A DNA stretch of 17,142 bases from contig DASTZF010000252.1 of assembly GCA_035764445.1 (NCBI GenBank), forward strand, positions 1-17,142. Reading direction: 5' to 3'. This DNA comes from JAEUPI01 sp035764445. Its GTDB lineage: Bacteria; Pseudomonadota; Gammaproteobacteria; Burkholderiales; Burkholderiaceae_C. The number at the start of each line of letters is the position of its first letter. Within the stretch, counting starts at the first letter, position 1. The position numbers and the translations under genes were made by a program. This document shows positions 7,191 to 14,156 of this stretch, one piece after another. The notes under the pieces are model-generated. The model made no database searches. It was given only the letters and a program-made list of their open reading frames with translations, and was not told where the DNA came from.

Positions 7191-7301
7191 CTGACGCAAA
7201 GCCTCGACAGCAAGACCCAACGCGGGGGAAGCGCTGCGGGTGGCGTAGTACGCGTGGTATCCGGGGAAAGTCTGTGACCAGTCATCCAGCACGGACACAA
7301 G
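7191..7301 (-). pseudogene. Remnant of LysR regulator C-terminus
   Basis: The minus-strand frame reads LVSVLDDWSQTFPGYHAYY followed by ATRSASPALGLAVEALRQ. This matches the end of the substrate-binding domain of many LysR proteins (pattern VLDDWxPPFPGYHLYYPSRRQxSPAxxxxVxALR, recalled). Only about 37 residues remain; the HTH and most of the effector domain are gone. The remnant stops where the plus-strand CMD coding similarity begins (7305), so the two genes were fused by a deletion. Divergent LysR/CMD/hydrolase arrangements are common in Burkholderiales, so the regulator probably once controlled that cluster. Confidence 0.65.
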
Positions 7302-7601
7302 GTGTTCGACTTCGCTCCCGTCATCAACCAGTTCCTGCAGGCCAATCTGTTCGGCGACATCTTCGAGCGCGACAACCTCGACTGGCAAAGCCGCGAGCTG
7401 GCCACCGTGGGCGCGCTCGCGGCAACGCCGGGTGCCGAAGCGCAGTTGCGCTCGCACATGCGGGCCAGTCTGCGCGTGGGTTTGACCGCCGCGCAGCTGC
7501 GGCAGCTTGCGCGGTTGCTGGCCGAGCAGGTCGACGCAGGCGCCGCGAAACGAGCAGGCGAGGCACTCACGCAGGCCCTTGCGGCCGCATCGAAAGGTTG
7601 A
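7302..7601 (+). pseudogene. Carboxymuconolactone decarboxylase-like protein, N-terminally truncated
   Basis: 99 codons from GTG 7302, without a credible Shine-Dalgarno. The sequence FDFAPVINQFLQANLFGDIF, then RDNLDWQSRELATVGALAAT and LRSHMRASLRVGLTAAQLRQ, is the second CMD/AhpD-like helical domain of a two-domain family. Family members carry another CMD domain upstream; here it is replaced by the LysR remnant. This subgroup lacks the CxxC pair of AhpD, and none is seen here. The frame is clean to the stop, 2 nt before the hydrolase start, which is an operon spacing. A short translated product is possible but the gene is probably dead. Confidence 0.7.
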
Positions 7602-7603
7602 CC

Positions 7604-8233
7604 ATGGAAGCCCCCCGAATCCTGCTGGCCGCTGCCGCTTCCTTGACAGCCCTGGCTACCGGCTGGGCCACTCACCGCGACGCCCAGGACAACGCCGCGG
7701 GCCCTTTGCTGATTCAAGCCCAGGGTAGCTTTGCTGTCGGCGGTACTGTGAAGACGACCCCTGAAAGCTACGACAACAACAAGCCGACGGCGTCGGGGCA
7801 GAGCTTCCACGGCGACCACCTCTATGCCTTCTACCAAGTGCCGAAGGACCCCAAGGCGCTGCCGATCATCATGCTGCACGGCGCCTCCAGTCGGCCCGCA
7901 GTTGGGAGACCACCTCTGACGGACGTGAGGGCTTCCAGACCCTCTTCTTGCGCCGTGGCTTCCCGGTCTACCTGGCGGACCAACCACGTCGTGGACGCGC
8001 CGGCAACAGCACTCGCCGCGACGGTAGAGCCCGCGCCCAACGATCAGCTGTTCTTCGACCAGTTCCGCATCGGCAAGTGGCCGAACTACTTCACCAACGT
8101 GCAGTTCGATCGCAAGCCGGAAACGCTGGACCAGTTCTTTCGCTCGGTCACGCCAAACACTGACCTTTGCGAGTACGGCCGGGCCGATCTCGCGCGCGGA
8201 TCGAACAGCGCCTTTGTCGACTTCGGGGTCTGA
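7604..8233 (+). pseudogene. Alpha/beta-hydrolase with two frameshifts, C-terminus lost
   Basis: The ATG at 7604 begins a signal-peptide-like N-terminus, followed by QGSFAVGGTVKTTPESY and HGDHLYAFYQVPKDPKALPI and IMLHGAS, the opening strands of an exported alpha/beta-hydrolase. Similarity then moves to the next frame at about 7886-7888 (SWETTSDGREGFQTLFLRRG, PVYLADQPRRGRAGNST) and returns at 8014 (AATVEPAPNDQLFFDQFRIG, NYFTNVQFDRKPETLDQF). The first shift looks like a 1-nt loss and the second a 1-nt gain, so the overall frame is restored but about 43 residues are scrambled. After TPNT the match ends, and the region normally carrying the nucleophile and catalytic His is absent. It follows the CMD fragment by 2 nt. 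Confidence 0.75.
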
Positions 8234-8330
8234 GAAGGTTTCGGCGTCTCACTCCGTAGCATTGGGCGCAGTTCCGGCAGGGCCGACACCGCGTACTGCC
8301 CTCTTTTCTCTCCTATTCCCGCTTTGGACG

Positions 8331-8531
8331 CTATGGTTCAGCTCGGACGGGCCCTTTGCGTCTCAGGTGCTGCTCGACGCGATCGGCGCGATCACCGACG
8401 GCCTGCACCGCGTCCATCAGCATCTCCGCCGAGACACCGAACTTGCGTGCCCAGTAGCGCACCTCGTGGCCCTCGTGAACGTTGATACGGCTGCGATCCT
8501 GCCCGCTGCGTTGCCTCAGTTCGTCCGTCAT
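8331..8531 (-). CDS. DUF3606 domain small protein
   Basis: 66 aa. The ATG at 8531 has AAGGAAG just upstream. The protein reads MTDELRQRSGQDRSRINVHE, then EVRYWARKFGVSAEMLMDAV, which matches the DUF3606 pattern throughout (D-R-x-R-I-N-V, then E-V-R-Y-W-x-x-x-x-G-V-S). It is small, basic and helical with no signal peptide. Function is unknown; such proteins are common in Burkholderiales and Rhizobiales. It is transcribed away from the coiled-coil HTH gene, sharing a region of about 120 bp. Confidence 0.85.
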   Translation of the reverse strand: MTDELRQRSGQDRSRINVHEGHEVRYWARKFGVSAEMLMDAVQAVGDRADRVEQHLRRKGPVRAEP

Positions 8532-8650
8532 TCAGACTTCCTTTCAGCGCCTGCGCTCGCTCGCCGTCGTCCGCCGTGGCACCGGCAAAGCATGTGCCAT
8601 GAGTATTCGCTTCTCGGGTGCCTTGCGGCGCTGCGGCACAATCCAACGCC

Positions 8651-9085
8651 ATGCCAAACATTGCTTCCGCCCTGAAGGGCGAGATCTCGCGCCTTGCCCG
8701 CAAGGAAATAAAGACGGAGACAACCCAGCTGAAGCGGGCCGTTCGCGAGTACCGGACGCAGATCGCCGCCTTGAAGCAAAGGGCTGCTGCTCTTGAGCAG
8801 CATCTCAGACGCCTGAAGAAGGTGTCCCCCGACGCGCCGACGCGCAATGGAAGCGACGAGGACACCGGCAACTTTCGCTTCAGCGCCAAGGGTTTGGCTT
8901 CACATCGCAAGCGCCTGGGTCTCTCTGCCCGCGAATGTGGCCTTTTGCTTGGCGCGTCGAGCCTGGCTATCTACAAGTGGGAAGAAGGCAAGGCTCGGCC
9001 GCGCGACAAGTACATGCCGGCCATTGCCGCGCTGCGAACTCTGGGTCGGAAGCAGGCGTCTCAAATCCTGGCCACCCGCCAGTAG
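8651..9085 (+). CDS. Coiled-coil HTH (XRE-like) regulator
   Basis: 144 aa from ATG 8651; an in-frame start at 8618 would add a non-conserved leader. Residues 8-57 are a highly charged helix with heptad character (EISRLARKEIKTETTQLKRA, then QIAALKQRAAALEQHLRRLK), a probable dimerisation coiled coil. Residues 78-125 form a helix-turn-helix: SAKGLASHRKRLGLSAREC, GLLLGASSLAIYKWEEGKAR. The IYKWE recognition-helix pattern is typical of XRE-type DNA-binding domains. The MPNIAS N-terminus recurs in a betaproteobacterial family I recall. Targets are unknown; the short divergent region shared with DUF3606 is a natural candidate for autoregulation. Confidence 0.8.
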   Translation: MPNIASALKGEISRLARKEIKTETTQLKRAVREYRTQIAALKQRAAALEQHLRRLKKVSPDAPTRNGSDEDTGNFRFSAKGLASHRKRLGLSARECGLLLGASSLAIYKWEEGKARPRDKYMPAIAALRTLGRKQASQILATRQ

Positions 9086-9148
9086 GGCCGCTACCCATAA
9101 AGTGCGCACTCGGTAGTGCGTGAGCAACAGGCGCCGCAGCGTCGAACC

Positions 9149-9772
9149 ATGGTCTCTCGGCTTGACCACCTCGTGGTCGTCGCACCATCGCTCGCAGTGG
9201 GGTCTCGGTGGGTGCTGGAAGCACTTGGTGTCGCGCCTGGCCCGGGGAGGAAGCATCCCCACATGGGTTCGCACAATCTCCTCTTGGCACTGGGTTCGTC
9301 TGTCTATCTTGAAGTGGCTGCCGTCGATCCCGAGGCGGCGCCCATCGCTAGGCCGAGATGGTTCGGCCTCGATGGGGTTATTCCAGCGGCGCGCTTGGCA
9401 GGATGGGTCGCGAGCACTGACCACATTCAATCAGCCGCACCACCCGACCTAGGATTCATCGAGACGATGCAGCGGGACGGCCGCACATGGCAGATGACGG
9501 CTACCGCCGACGGTGCGCTGCCACTTTCGGGTGCCGCGCCATTGCTGATTCAACGCTCAAGCGCGACGCATCCGGCAGCGGTGCTCCCTGAATCGGGGCT
9601 GTGTCTTCGCGAGCTGTGCGTCCGGCACCCGGAGCCTGCAAGGGTAAGCAGCCTGCTCTCCCGCATTGGCTTCGCCATGCCACCACGAGTCACAGTCCTG
9701 CATGATTCAGTGAGCCGCTTGGTCGCGACAATTGAGACGCCGCTCGGTCTCAGAGTACTTGGTGACGCCTAA
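9149..9772 (+). CDS. Glyoxalase-like (VOC superfamily) protein
   Basis: 207 aa from ATG 9149, where the fold begins directly with SRLDHLVVVAPSLAVGSRWV; the longer frame from 9116 adds only an unconserved leader. Strand HLVVV, helix WVLEALGV, then PGRKHPHMGSHNLLLALG and SVYLEVAAVDP are typical of the Glyoxalase-like domain (PF13468 type), with the candidate metal-site residues His7, His38 and Glu56 (approximate). A second module follows from about residue 147 (LCLRELCVRHPEPARVSSLL). It is cytoplasmic, single-gene and of unknown substrate. No operon partner is seen; a hairpin lies 58 bases after the stop. Confidence 0.8.
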   Translation: MVSRLDHLVVVAPSLAVGSRWVLEALGVAPGPGRKHPHMGSHNLLLALGSSVYLEVAAVDPEAAPIARPRWFGLDGVIPAARLAGWVASTDHIQSAAPPDLGFIETMQRDGRTWQMTATADGALPLSGAAPLLIQRSSATHPAAVLPESGLCLRELCVRHPEPARVSSLLSRIGFAMPPRVTVLHDSVSRLVATIETPLGLRVLGDA

Positions 9773-9829
9773 TTACCTACCCCAGAGCTTAAGTCGATCA
9801 CTACTCGTCTGCTTTCGAGACCCGTTGCT

Positions 9830-9856
9830 GTCACTCGCTGCGTTGCGCCGAGTGAC
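9830..9856. terminator. Possible hairpin terminator after VOC gene
   Basis: GTCACTCG (9830-9837) and CGAGTGAC (9849-9856) form a perfect 8-bp stem with an 11-nt loop, 58 bases after the VOC stop. There is no T-run after it, so it is not a standard intrinsic terminator; it could be an RNA-end-protecting hairpin or part of a degenerate repeat. Confidence 0.35.
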
Positions 9857-10302
9857 CGTTCTGCAGCGGTTGCTGTCGGTGACGTCCACGCCCTGAAGTC
9901 ACGGTCTCACCCATATTGCTGTCGCTCGAGCGCCAGCTGCTCCAATGTCCGCTTCCAGCGGCACTGCCGACCTTAACGACGCGCCCTTTCAGTGCGACAT
10001 TTCGAATGTCCTCTGATCGAAGGCGCCAGTTGGAGCTCACAACCCAGGGCGGCCCTACGAACAATGCGCAAGCGGACGTTCAAGGCTGACGCACGGCGGG
10101 TGGCGCCACGCTCGAAACTGACGCCGAGGCCGAGCGAGTCGACCCTATCGTCGTCGTACCCTCAGCGCAAGGATTTTGGTCGACACGCGCGGGTGCGCAA
10201 CGGCGCCGACGACGGCCACCCTGGCGGTGGTTATCCATGCAACGCCCGGGGATGGCGCACCTGAAGCTTGAGACACGCCTGGCGCAGCGGCGCCACGCGT
10301 GC

Positions 10303-10328
10303 CACCTGTATGTGCGACGCCACAGGTG
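10303..10328. promoter_or_regulatory. Candidate operator dyad upstream of lipoprotein gene
   Basis: CACCTGT (10303-10309), 12 nt, ACAGGTG (10322-10328): a perfect 7-bp inverted repeat 49 bases upstream of the lipoprotein ATG. Position and arm spacing suit a dimeric regulator, but it could equally form a leader hairpin. No matching regulator is adjacent. Confidence 0.35.
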
Positions 10329-10377
10329 CGCAAATTGCCTTTAGGCGCCGCGGGCGCGGCTTCATGCGGAGGCTGCT

Positions 10378-11949
10378 ATGCGCTTGCCAAGCCAGACGGT
10401 TCCGACCCGCCATCTCTCGGCGGTCTTGGTGGCCATGCTCCGGGTTGGCTGCGCTGCACTGTTTGTCTCCGTGGGCGGCTGTGGCGGAGGTGCTGGCAAC
10501 GCACCTTCGTCGAACTCCGTCGCGATGCCCGCACCAGATCCTGGCTCAACACAGCTGCCGCCGGCGGCGGAGCCGCTGGTCGTTGGCACGGCGTTGTCGA
10601 TCGACAGCGGCGCGACCGGCAATCCCGTTAGCCTGCGCGTGGCGCGCAGCGCAAGCGGCGATGGCTTCGCGGCCTGGCAGGCCGACGACGGCTCGCGTCA
10701 CAACCTGTGGGCCAACCGCTACAGCGCAGCTACAGGCGTGTGGGGTAGCCCGATCAACATCGAGGCGAGCAGCGCCGATATCGACGAGTTCGATATCACG
10801 ATCGACGCCAGCGGCAATGCGGTGGTCGCCTGGCACGAGGTGCCCAACAATCCTCAGCTTGAAAGCGGCGTTGTGATGAGCGCGCGCTTCGACACGGGCG
10901 CCGGCGCGTGGGCCCAGCCGGTGCCGCTGAACACCAACGCCAGGGAGCCACGCGTCGCCAGCGATGCTACCGGCGCCGTGCTCGCCGTGTACGTCGCTGG
11001 AGCGGGTGTTGTTCGTGGGCGCTTCTTCGACGCTGCCAGTGGTATTTGGGCGCCGGAAGCTGCGATCGAGCAGAACTTCGGCACCAACGGCTTCGGCTCC
11101 AGCTTCGGCCCGGCGGCATTGCTGGATGGCAGCGGAAATGCGCTCGTTACCTTCAACAATGGGGAGCACACCTTTGACCTCATTGCGAGTAACTATTTTT
11201 CACGGAGCACGGGGGACTGGGCGTTTAAGTTGGCACTCGATCAATGCGACATACTCGGCGTGGTGCCTGGCAGCCTAGTCGACGGCGGCAACGACCATCT
11301 CGGGCTGGCCGCTTCCTCCGGCGGCGACTTCCTGTTGGCATGGCAGCACTTTTTTCTTGGACCCCCAGGTGGCGGGCCAGGGGGCTCCGAGCTCCGCATC
11401 GCGCGTTTCACGAGCAGCACCCGAATCTGGAGTGAGGCACAGACGCTGGTGCCGGGCAGCGCCGGGCAGAACGTCCAGTTTCGGCGCAACGGCATCGGCA
11501 GCGATGCCGCCGGCAACGCGCTCCTGATTTGGACCGAGACCGTGCCGATGCGCACGGCGCTCAAGGCAATCCGCCTGGACAAAGCCGGGGTCGCCTCAAG
11601 CGCGGTTCAGGTGATCGACAGCGCCGTGGGCGGCAGCATTGCGCAGCCGTTTCGCGGCGCCGATCTCCGCGTCGATCCGCTGGGCAATGCCATCGCGATT
11701 TGGCAGCAGTTCGAAGGGACTTTCCCTAACGATGGTTCGCGCAGCAACATCGCGATGAACCGCTTCGACGGCGCCACCGGCACCTGGGCCAGTGCGGTGT
11801 TCGCCGAGGCCGAACCCGGCAACGCGATCAGTCCGAGCGCGAGCGTGCCAGTGGCCAGCCAGGCGTTGCTCGGGTGGATTCAGTCCGAGGGCGGCGCCAA
11901 CCGCGTCAAGGCAATGCTGCAACCCCTGACCAACATGCAGGGTCAATAG
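10378..11949 (+). CDS. Repeat-containing lipoprotein, beta-propeller-like
   Basis: 523 aa. The ATG at 10378 has a GCGGAGG Shine-Dalgarno at 10367-10373. Residues 1-34 are a lipoprotein signal peptide with lipobox VGGC (Cys35), followed by a Gly/Ser/Pro-rich linker to about residue 65. The rest is made of about seven or eight repeats of roughly 50-60 residues, each with a core like DASGNAVVAWHE and a closing strand like RYSAATGVWGSP: GDGFAAWQAD, GNAVVAWHEV, GAVLAVYVAG, GNALVTFNNG, GDFLLAWQHF, GNALLIWTET, GNAIAIWQQF. Number and spacing suggest a beta-propeller anchored in the outer membrane or facing the periplasm. No catalytic signature is seen. It could be a binding or scaffold protein. It is a single gene with a possible operator upstream. 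Confidence 0.8.
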   Translation: MRLPSQTVPTRHLSAVLVAMLRVGCAALFVSVGGCGGGAGNAPSSNSVAMPAPDPGSTQLPPAAEPLVVGTALSIDSGATGNPVSLRVARSASGDGFAAWQADDGSRHNLWANRYSAATGVWGSPINIEASSADIDEFDITIDASGNAVVAWHEVPNNPQLESGVVMSARFDTGAGAWAQPVPLNTNAREPRVASDATGAVLAVYVAGAGVVRGRFFDAASGIWAPEAAIEQNFGTNGFGSSFGPAALLDGSGNALVTFNNGEHTFDLIASNYFSRSTGDWAFKLALDQCDILGVVPGSLVDGGNDHLGLAASSGGDFLLAWQHFFLGPPGGGPGGSELRIARFTSSTRIWSEAQTLVPGSAGQNVQFRRNGIGSDAAGNALLIWTETVPMRTALKAIRLDKAGVASSAVQVIDSAVGGSIAQPFRGADLRVDPLGNAIAIWQQFEGTFPNDGSRSNIAMNRFDGATGTWASAVFAEAEPGNAISPSASVPVASQALLGWIQSEGGANRVKAMLQPLTNMQGQ

Positions 11950-12200
11950 CCTCACGCAGTCGAGAGCGGCGTGGTGGTGGAGCCGCGGACGCGGATGCTA
12001 CGCGCTTGTTTGCGAAACCATCGGTCGAGTGACCGCTCTCCGCCTCCCGGTTGTGCATTCACTCCTGGCCGAGACGGTGAATTCACCAATGCTCCCTAAA
12101 GCTGACCTTCGGTCGAGGAGCTTGTCCGCCTCTGCCGCATGACCGAATACCTGCCCTGAACGCGCATCCTGCCCGGCCCTCAATTCGATGGGAGACCATC

Positions 12201-12823
12201 ATGGGAACCGCAGGCAATGCCATCCATCGCGAGCCTTGGAACAAGGGCAAGATCGTCGGCCAGAAGGCGCCGCTCAAGCTCAAAGACATCTGGGCTCTGC
12301 GCGTCCGCCTGCAGATGGAGGGAAGGGTGCGCGAACTCGCGCTCTTCAACCTCGGCATCGACAGCAAGCTGCGCGGATGCGACTTGGTAGGCCTCAAGGT
12401 CCGGGATGTGTGCCATGGCGACCAGGTGGCGGCACGCGCCATCGTGATGCAGCACAAGACCCAGCGCCCTGTGCAGTTCGAGATCACGCAGGCCACCCGG
12501 GACGCAGTGCAGGCGTGGATCAAGCAAGCAGGGTTGAGGCCGAGGACTTCTTGTTCCCGAGCCGGCGCCATGATTCGCCTCATCTGGGAACCCGACAGTA
12601 CGCTCGGATCCTTGGACATTGGGTCGACGACCTGGAGCTGGACCGAGCTGACTACGGAACTCACTCGATGCGGCGGACCAAGGCGACGCTGATCTATCGG
12701 CGCACCAAGAACCTCCGCGCCGTGCAGCTGCTCCTTGGACATTCCAAGCTGGAGTCGACGGTGAGATGCCTCGGCATCGAGGTCGATGACGCGCTCGAGA
12801 TCTCCGACCAGATGGAGATCTAG
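12201..12823 (+). pseudogene. Tyrosine recombinase/integrase, frameshifted and lacking catalytic Tyr
   Basis: Starts at ATG 12201 with GGGAGA upstream. It opens EPWNKGKIVGQKAPLKLKDI, continues IDSKLRGCDLVGLKVRDVC (catalytic Arg region) and HKTQRPVQFEITQATRD (beta-hairpin Lys region), then shifts frame at 12537-12538, apparently a 1-nt loss. The next frame gives AEDFLFPSR, YGTHSMRRTKATLIYRRT (HxxR box) and AVQLLLGHSKLESTVRCLGI. In the family as I recall it, the last segment reads TVRYLGI with Tyr as nucleophile; here the codon at 12767-12769 is TGC (Cys). Family members are about 200 aa and stand-alone, so length is otherwise normal. Two independent lesions suggest an old dead copy. It is not an integron IntI integrase. 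Confidence 0.85.
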
Positions 12824-12995
12824 GGTAGTCGCGCGCGGCCGCTCGCGACATCGTGCCGAGGCGGCCGCCTTTGATGGTGGCTATGTGGTGCCGGGCCGTA
12901 CTGGAGCTTTCGGCCATCAACGGTCGGGCGGTGATGGCGCCACAAAGCGGCCGGTCGGCGGCGCATTCGTCCAGCACCTCTGCGGCCTGCTCTGC

Positions 12996-13997
12996 CTAAG
13001 ATGGAACGTACCTCGACCGATTCTTTACCTCTGGTTCGCGTCGCTCGTCGGCATCTGCTCTAGCGCCAACGATTGGCTCCGTAGTGCGGAGTCCCCCGGT
13101 CGCAGCGATCCGGCGCGCGATCGCCACGATGATCTGGCTTGTGGCGCGAGCCGCCGGGGTGGGAGGCGTGTCGGGCCGCGTGTAGAGGCCAACCACCAGG
13201 GGTACGAGCGGCTGCTTGAGACGGATTTCCTCCAGCTTGCCCGCGCGTACGGACGTCTGTAGCAGGTGCGGTGGTAGCACTCCGAGCATCTCCGTTGCGG
13301 CAATTAGCTCGAGCGCCACAGAGAACGAGCTGCAGTGCACGGCGGGCACGGGAGCGGGCCGCCCGATCGCCAGGAAAGACTGGCTGACTATGTCGTCCGA
13401 GCTGCCCGGCGGCGTCATCGATAGCCAAGACGCGTCGGACAGTTCGCGTAACGCGCGAGTGCCGGCCAGCGGGTGGCCGCAGCGCACCGCGATGTGCAAC
13501 TGAATCTCGAATAGCGGCCGGAACCTCAGTTCCGCAGCCAGGTTCGCGCGCGTGCGCTGGGTCACCGCGAGGTCGAGGATGGCGTCACGCACGAGCGGAA
13601 GAGCCGCGCCGGGCGCCGTCTCCATGATGCGCATCCGTGTGCCCGGCCGCGCACGCTGAAGCGTGGTCGCCAGCTCGGGCAGCAACAGCAGCACGCCCAC
13701 CGGGTTGAGGCCCAGCGATACCAGCCCGCCGCCGGCGTCGACCGCGCGCCGCGCGTCGTCGGCGGCCTTGCGCAACTCAGCGTGGACCACCCGCGCGCGG
13801 GCGAGGAACGCGCTGCCGGCCGACGTCAACGAAGCGCCGCGCACGGTGCGCTGCATCAGCTGCACGCCGAGGTCTTCCTCGAGTTGCTGCAGGCCCCGGC
13901 TGAGCGCCGGTTGGGAGATGCCGAGCTGTCGCGCGGCGCCGCGGATGCTGCCGGTATCGACCACCGCGATGAACTGCTCGATCTGTGCCAAGCGCAT
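12996..13997 (-). CDS. LysR-type transcriptional regulator
   Basis: 333 aa. The ATG at 13997 has GGAGG about 7 nt upstream, preferred over an in-frame start at 14042. Residues 1-62 form the winged HTH: IEQFIAVVDTGSIRGAARQL, GISQPALSRGLQQLEEDLGV, then LMQRTVRGASLTSAGSAFL. Residues about 90-300 form the periplasmic-binding-like effector domain (VSLGLNPVGVLLLLPELATT, and FSVALELIAATEMLGVLPPHL). A charged tail after about residue 305 (ADADERREPEVKNRSR) lies outside the family core. It diverges from the TTT receptor gene with a LysR-type dyad between them, so it probably controls that operon in response to the ligand or a derived metabolite. The ligand is unknown. Confidence 0.9.
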   Translation of the reverse strand: MRLAQIEQFIAVVDTGSIRGAARQLGISQPALSRGLQQLEEDLGVQLMQRTVRGASLTSAGSAFLARARVVHAELRKAADDARRAVDAGGGLVSLGLNPVGVLLLLPELATTLQRARPGTRMRIMETAPGAALPLVRDAILDLAVTQRTRANLAAELRFRPLFEIQLHIAVRCGHPLAGTRALRELSDASWLSMTPPGSSDDIVSQSFLAIGRPAPVPAVHCSSFSVALELIAATEMLGVLPPHLLQTSVRAGKLEEIRLKQPLVPLVVGLYTRPDTPPTPAARATSQIIVAIARRIAATGGLRTTEPIVGARADADERREPEVKNRSRYVPS

Positions 13998-14047
13998 GAC
14001 AGATCCTCCGCGTATTCGGCTACGCGCGACGCGAAGCGCCATTTGGA

Positions 14048-14066
14048 TGATGCAAGCATCGCATCA
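14048..14066. promoter_or_regulatory. Candidate LysR binding dyad
   Basis: TGATGCAAGCATCGCATCA: arms TGATGC and GCATCA separated by 7 nt, with T at 14051 and A at 14063 satisfying the T-N11-A rule for LysR-type regulators. It lies 51 bases upstream of the LysR start and 91 bases upstream of the TTT receptor start. An inner dyad GATGC-AA-GCATC (14049-14060) overlaps it. Confidence 0.55.
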
Positions 14067-14156
14067 CCATTACACATTGCGCGTCTTCCTCGGCGTCTCC
14101 CGGCAGGGGCTAATGATCTCCATCCGGGCCCTCGTTGCAGTCGAAGGAGCAGACCC

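Larger units (their letters stand above)
9773..10377. other. Non-coding region with several dyads
   Basis: No frame here shows recognisable protein features. Three dyads stand out: GTCACTCG/CGAGTGAC (9830-9856), GACATT/AATGTC (9996-10010) and CACCTGT/ACAGGTG (10303-10328). The 9820-10010 part resembles other degenerate stretches of the window in wording (for example GAGTGACCG and GTCCGCTTCC). The last 80 bases presumably hold the promoter of the lipoprotein gene. Confidence 0.5.

Noticed and set aside
6080..7603. Long plus-strand open frame upstream of the hydrolase ATG
   Set aside because: It is the antisense shadow of the cyclase-ATPase gene in high-GC DNA; hydrolase similarity begins only at 7604.
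7166..7987. 273-codon minus-strand open frame
   Set aside because: Antisense to the CMD and hydrolase remnants in a frame without family features; the LysR remnant is in a different minus frame.
9103..9119. Short hairpin CGCACT/AGTGCG after the HTH gene
   Set aside because: Only 6 bp with no T-run; too weak to call a terminator.
9992..10264. 90-codon plus-strand open frame in the gap before the lipoprotein
   Set aside because: No ribosome binding site, biased Arg/Ser composition and no family resemblance.
12201..12823. Integrase as the partner of the attC site
   Set aside because: It resembles a short stand-alone chromosomal recombinase family rather than IntI, is 9.5 kb away and is inactivated.
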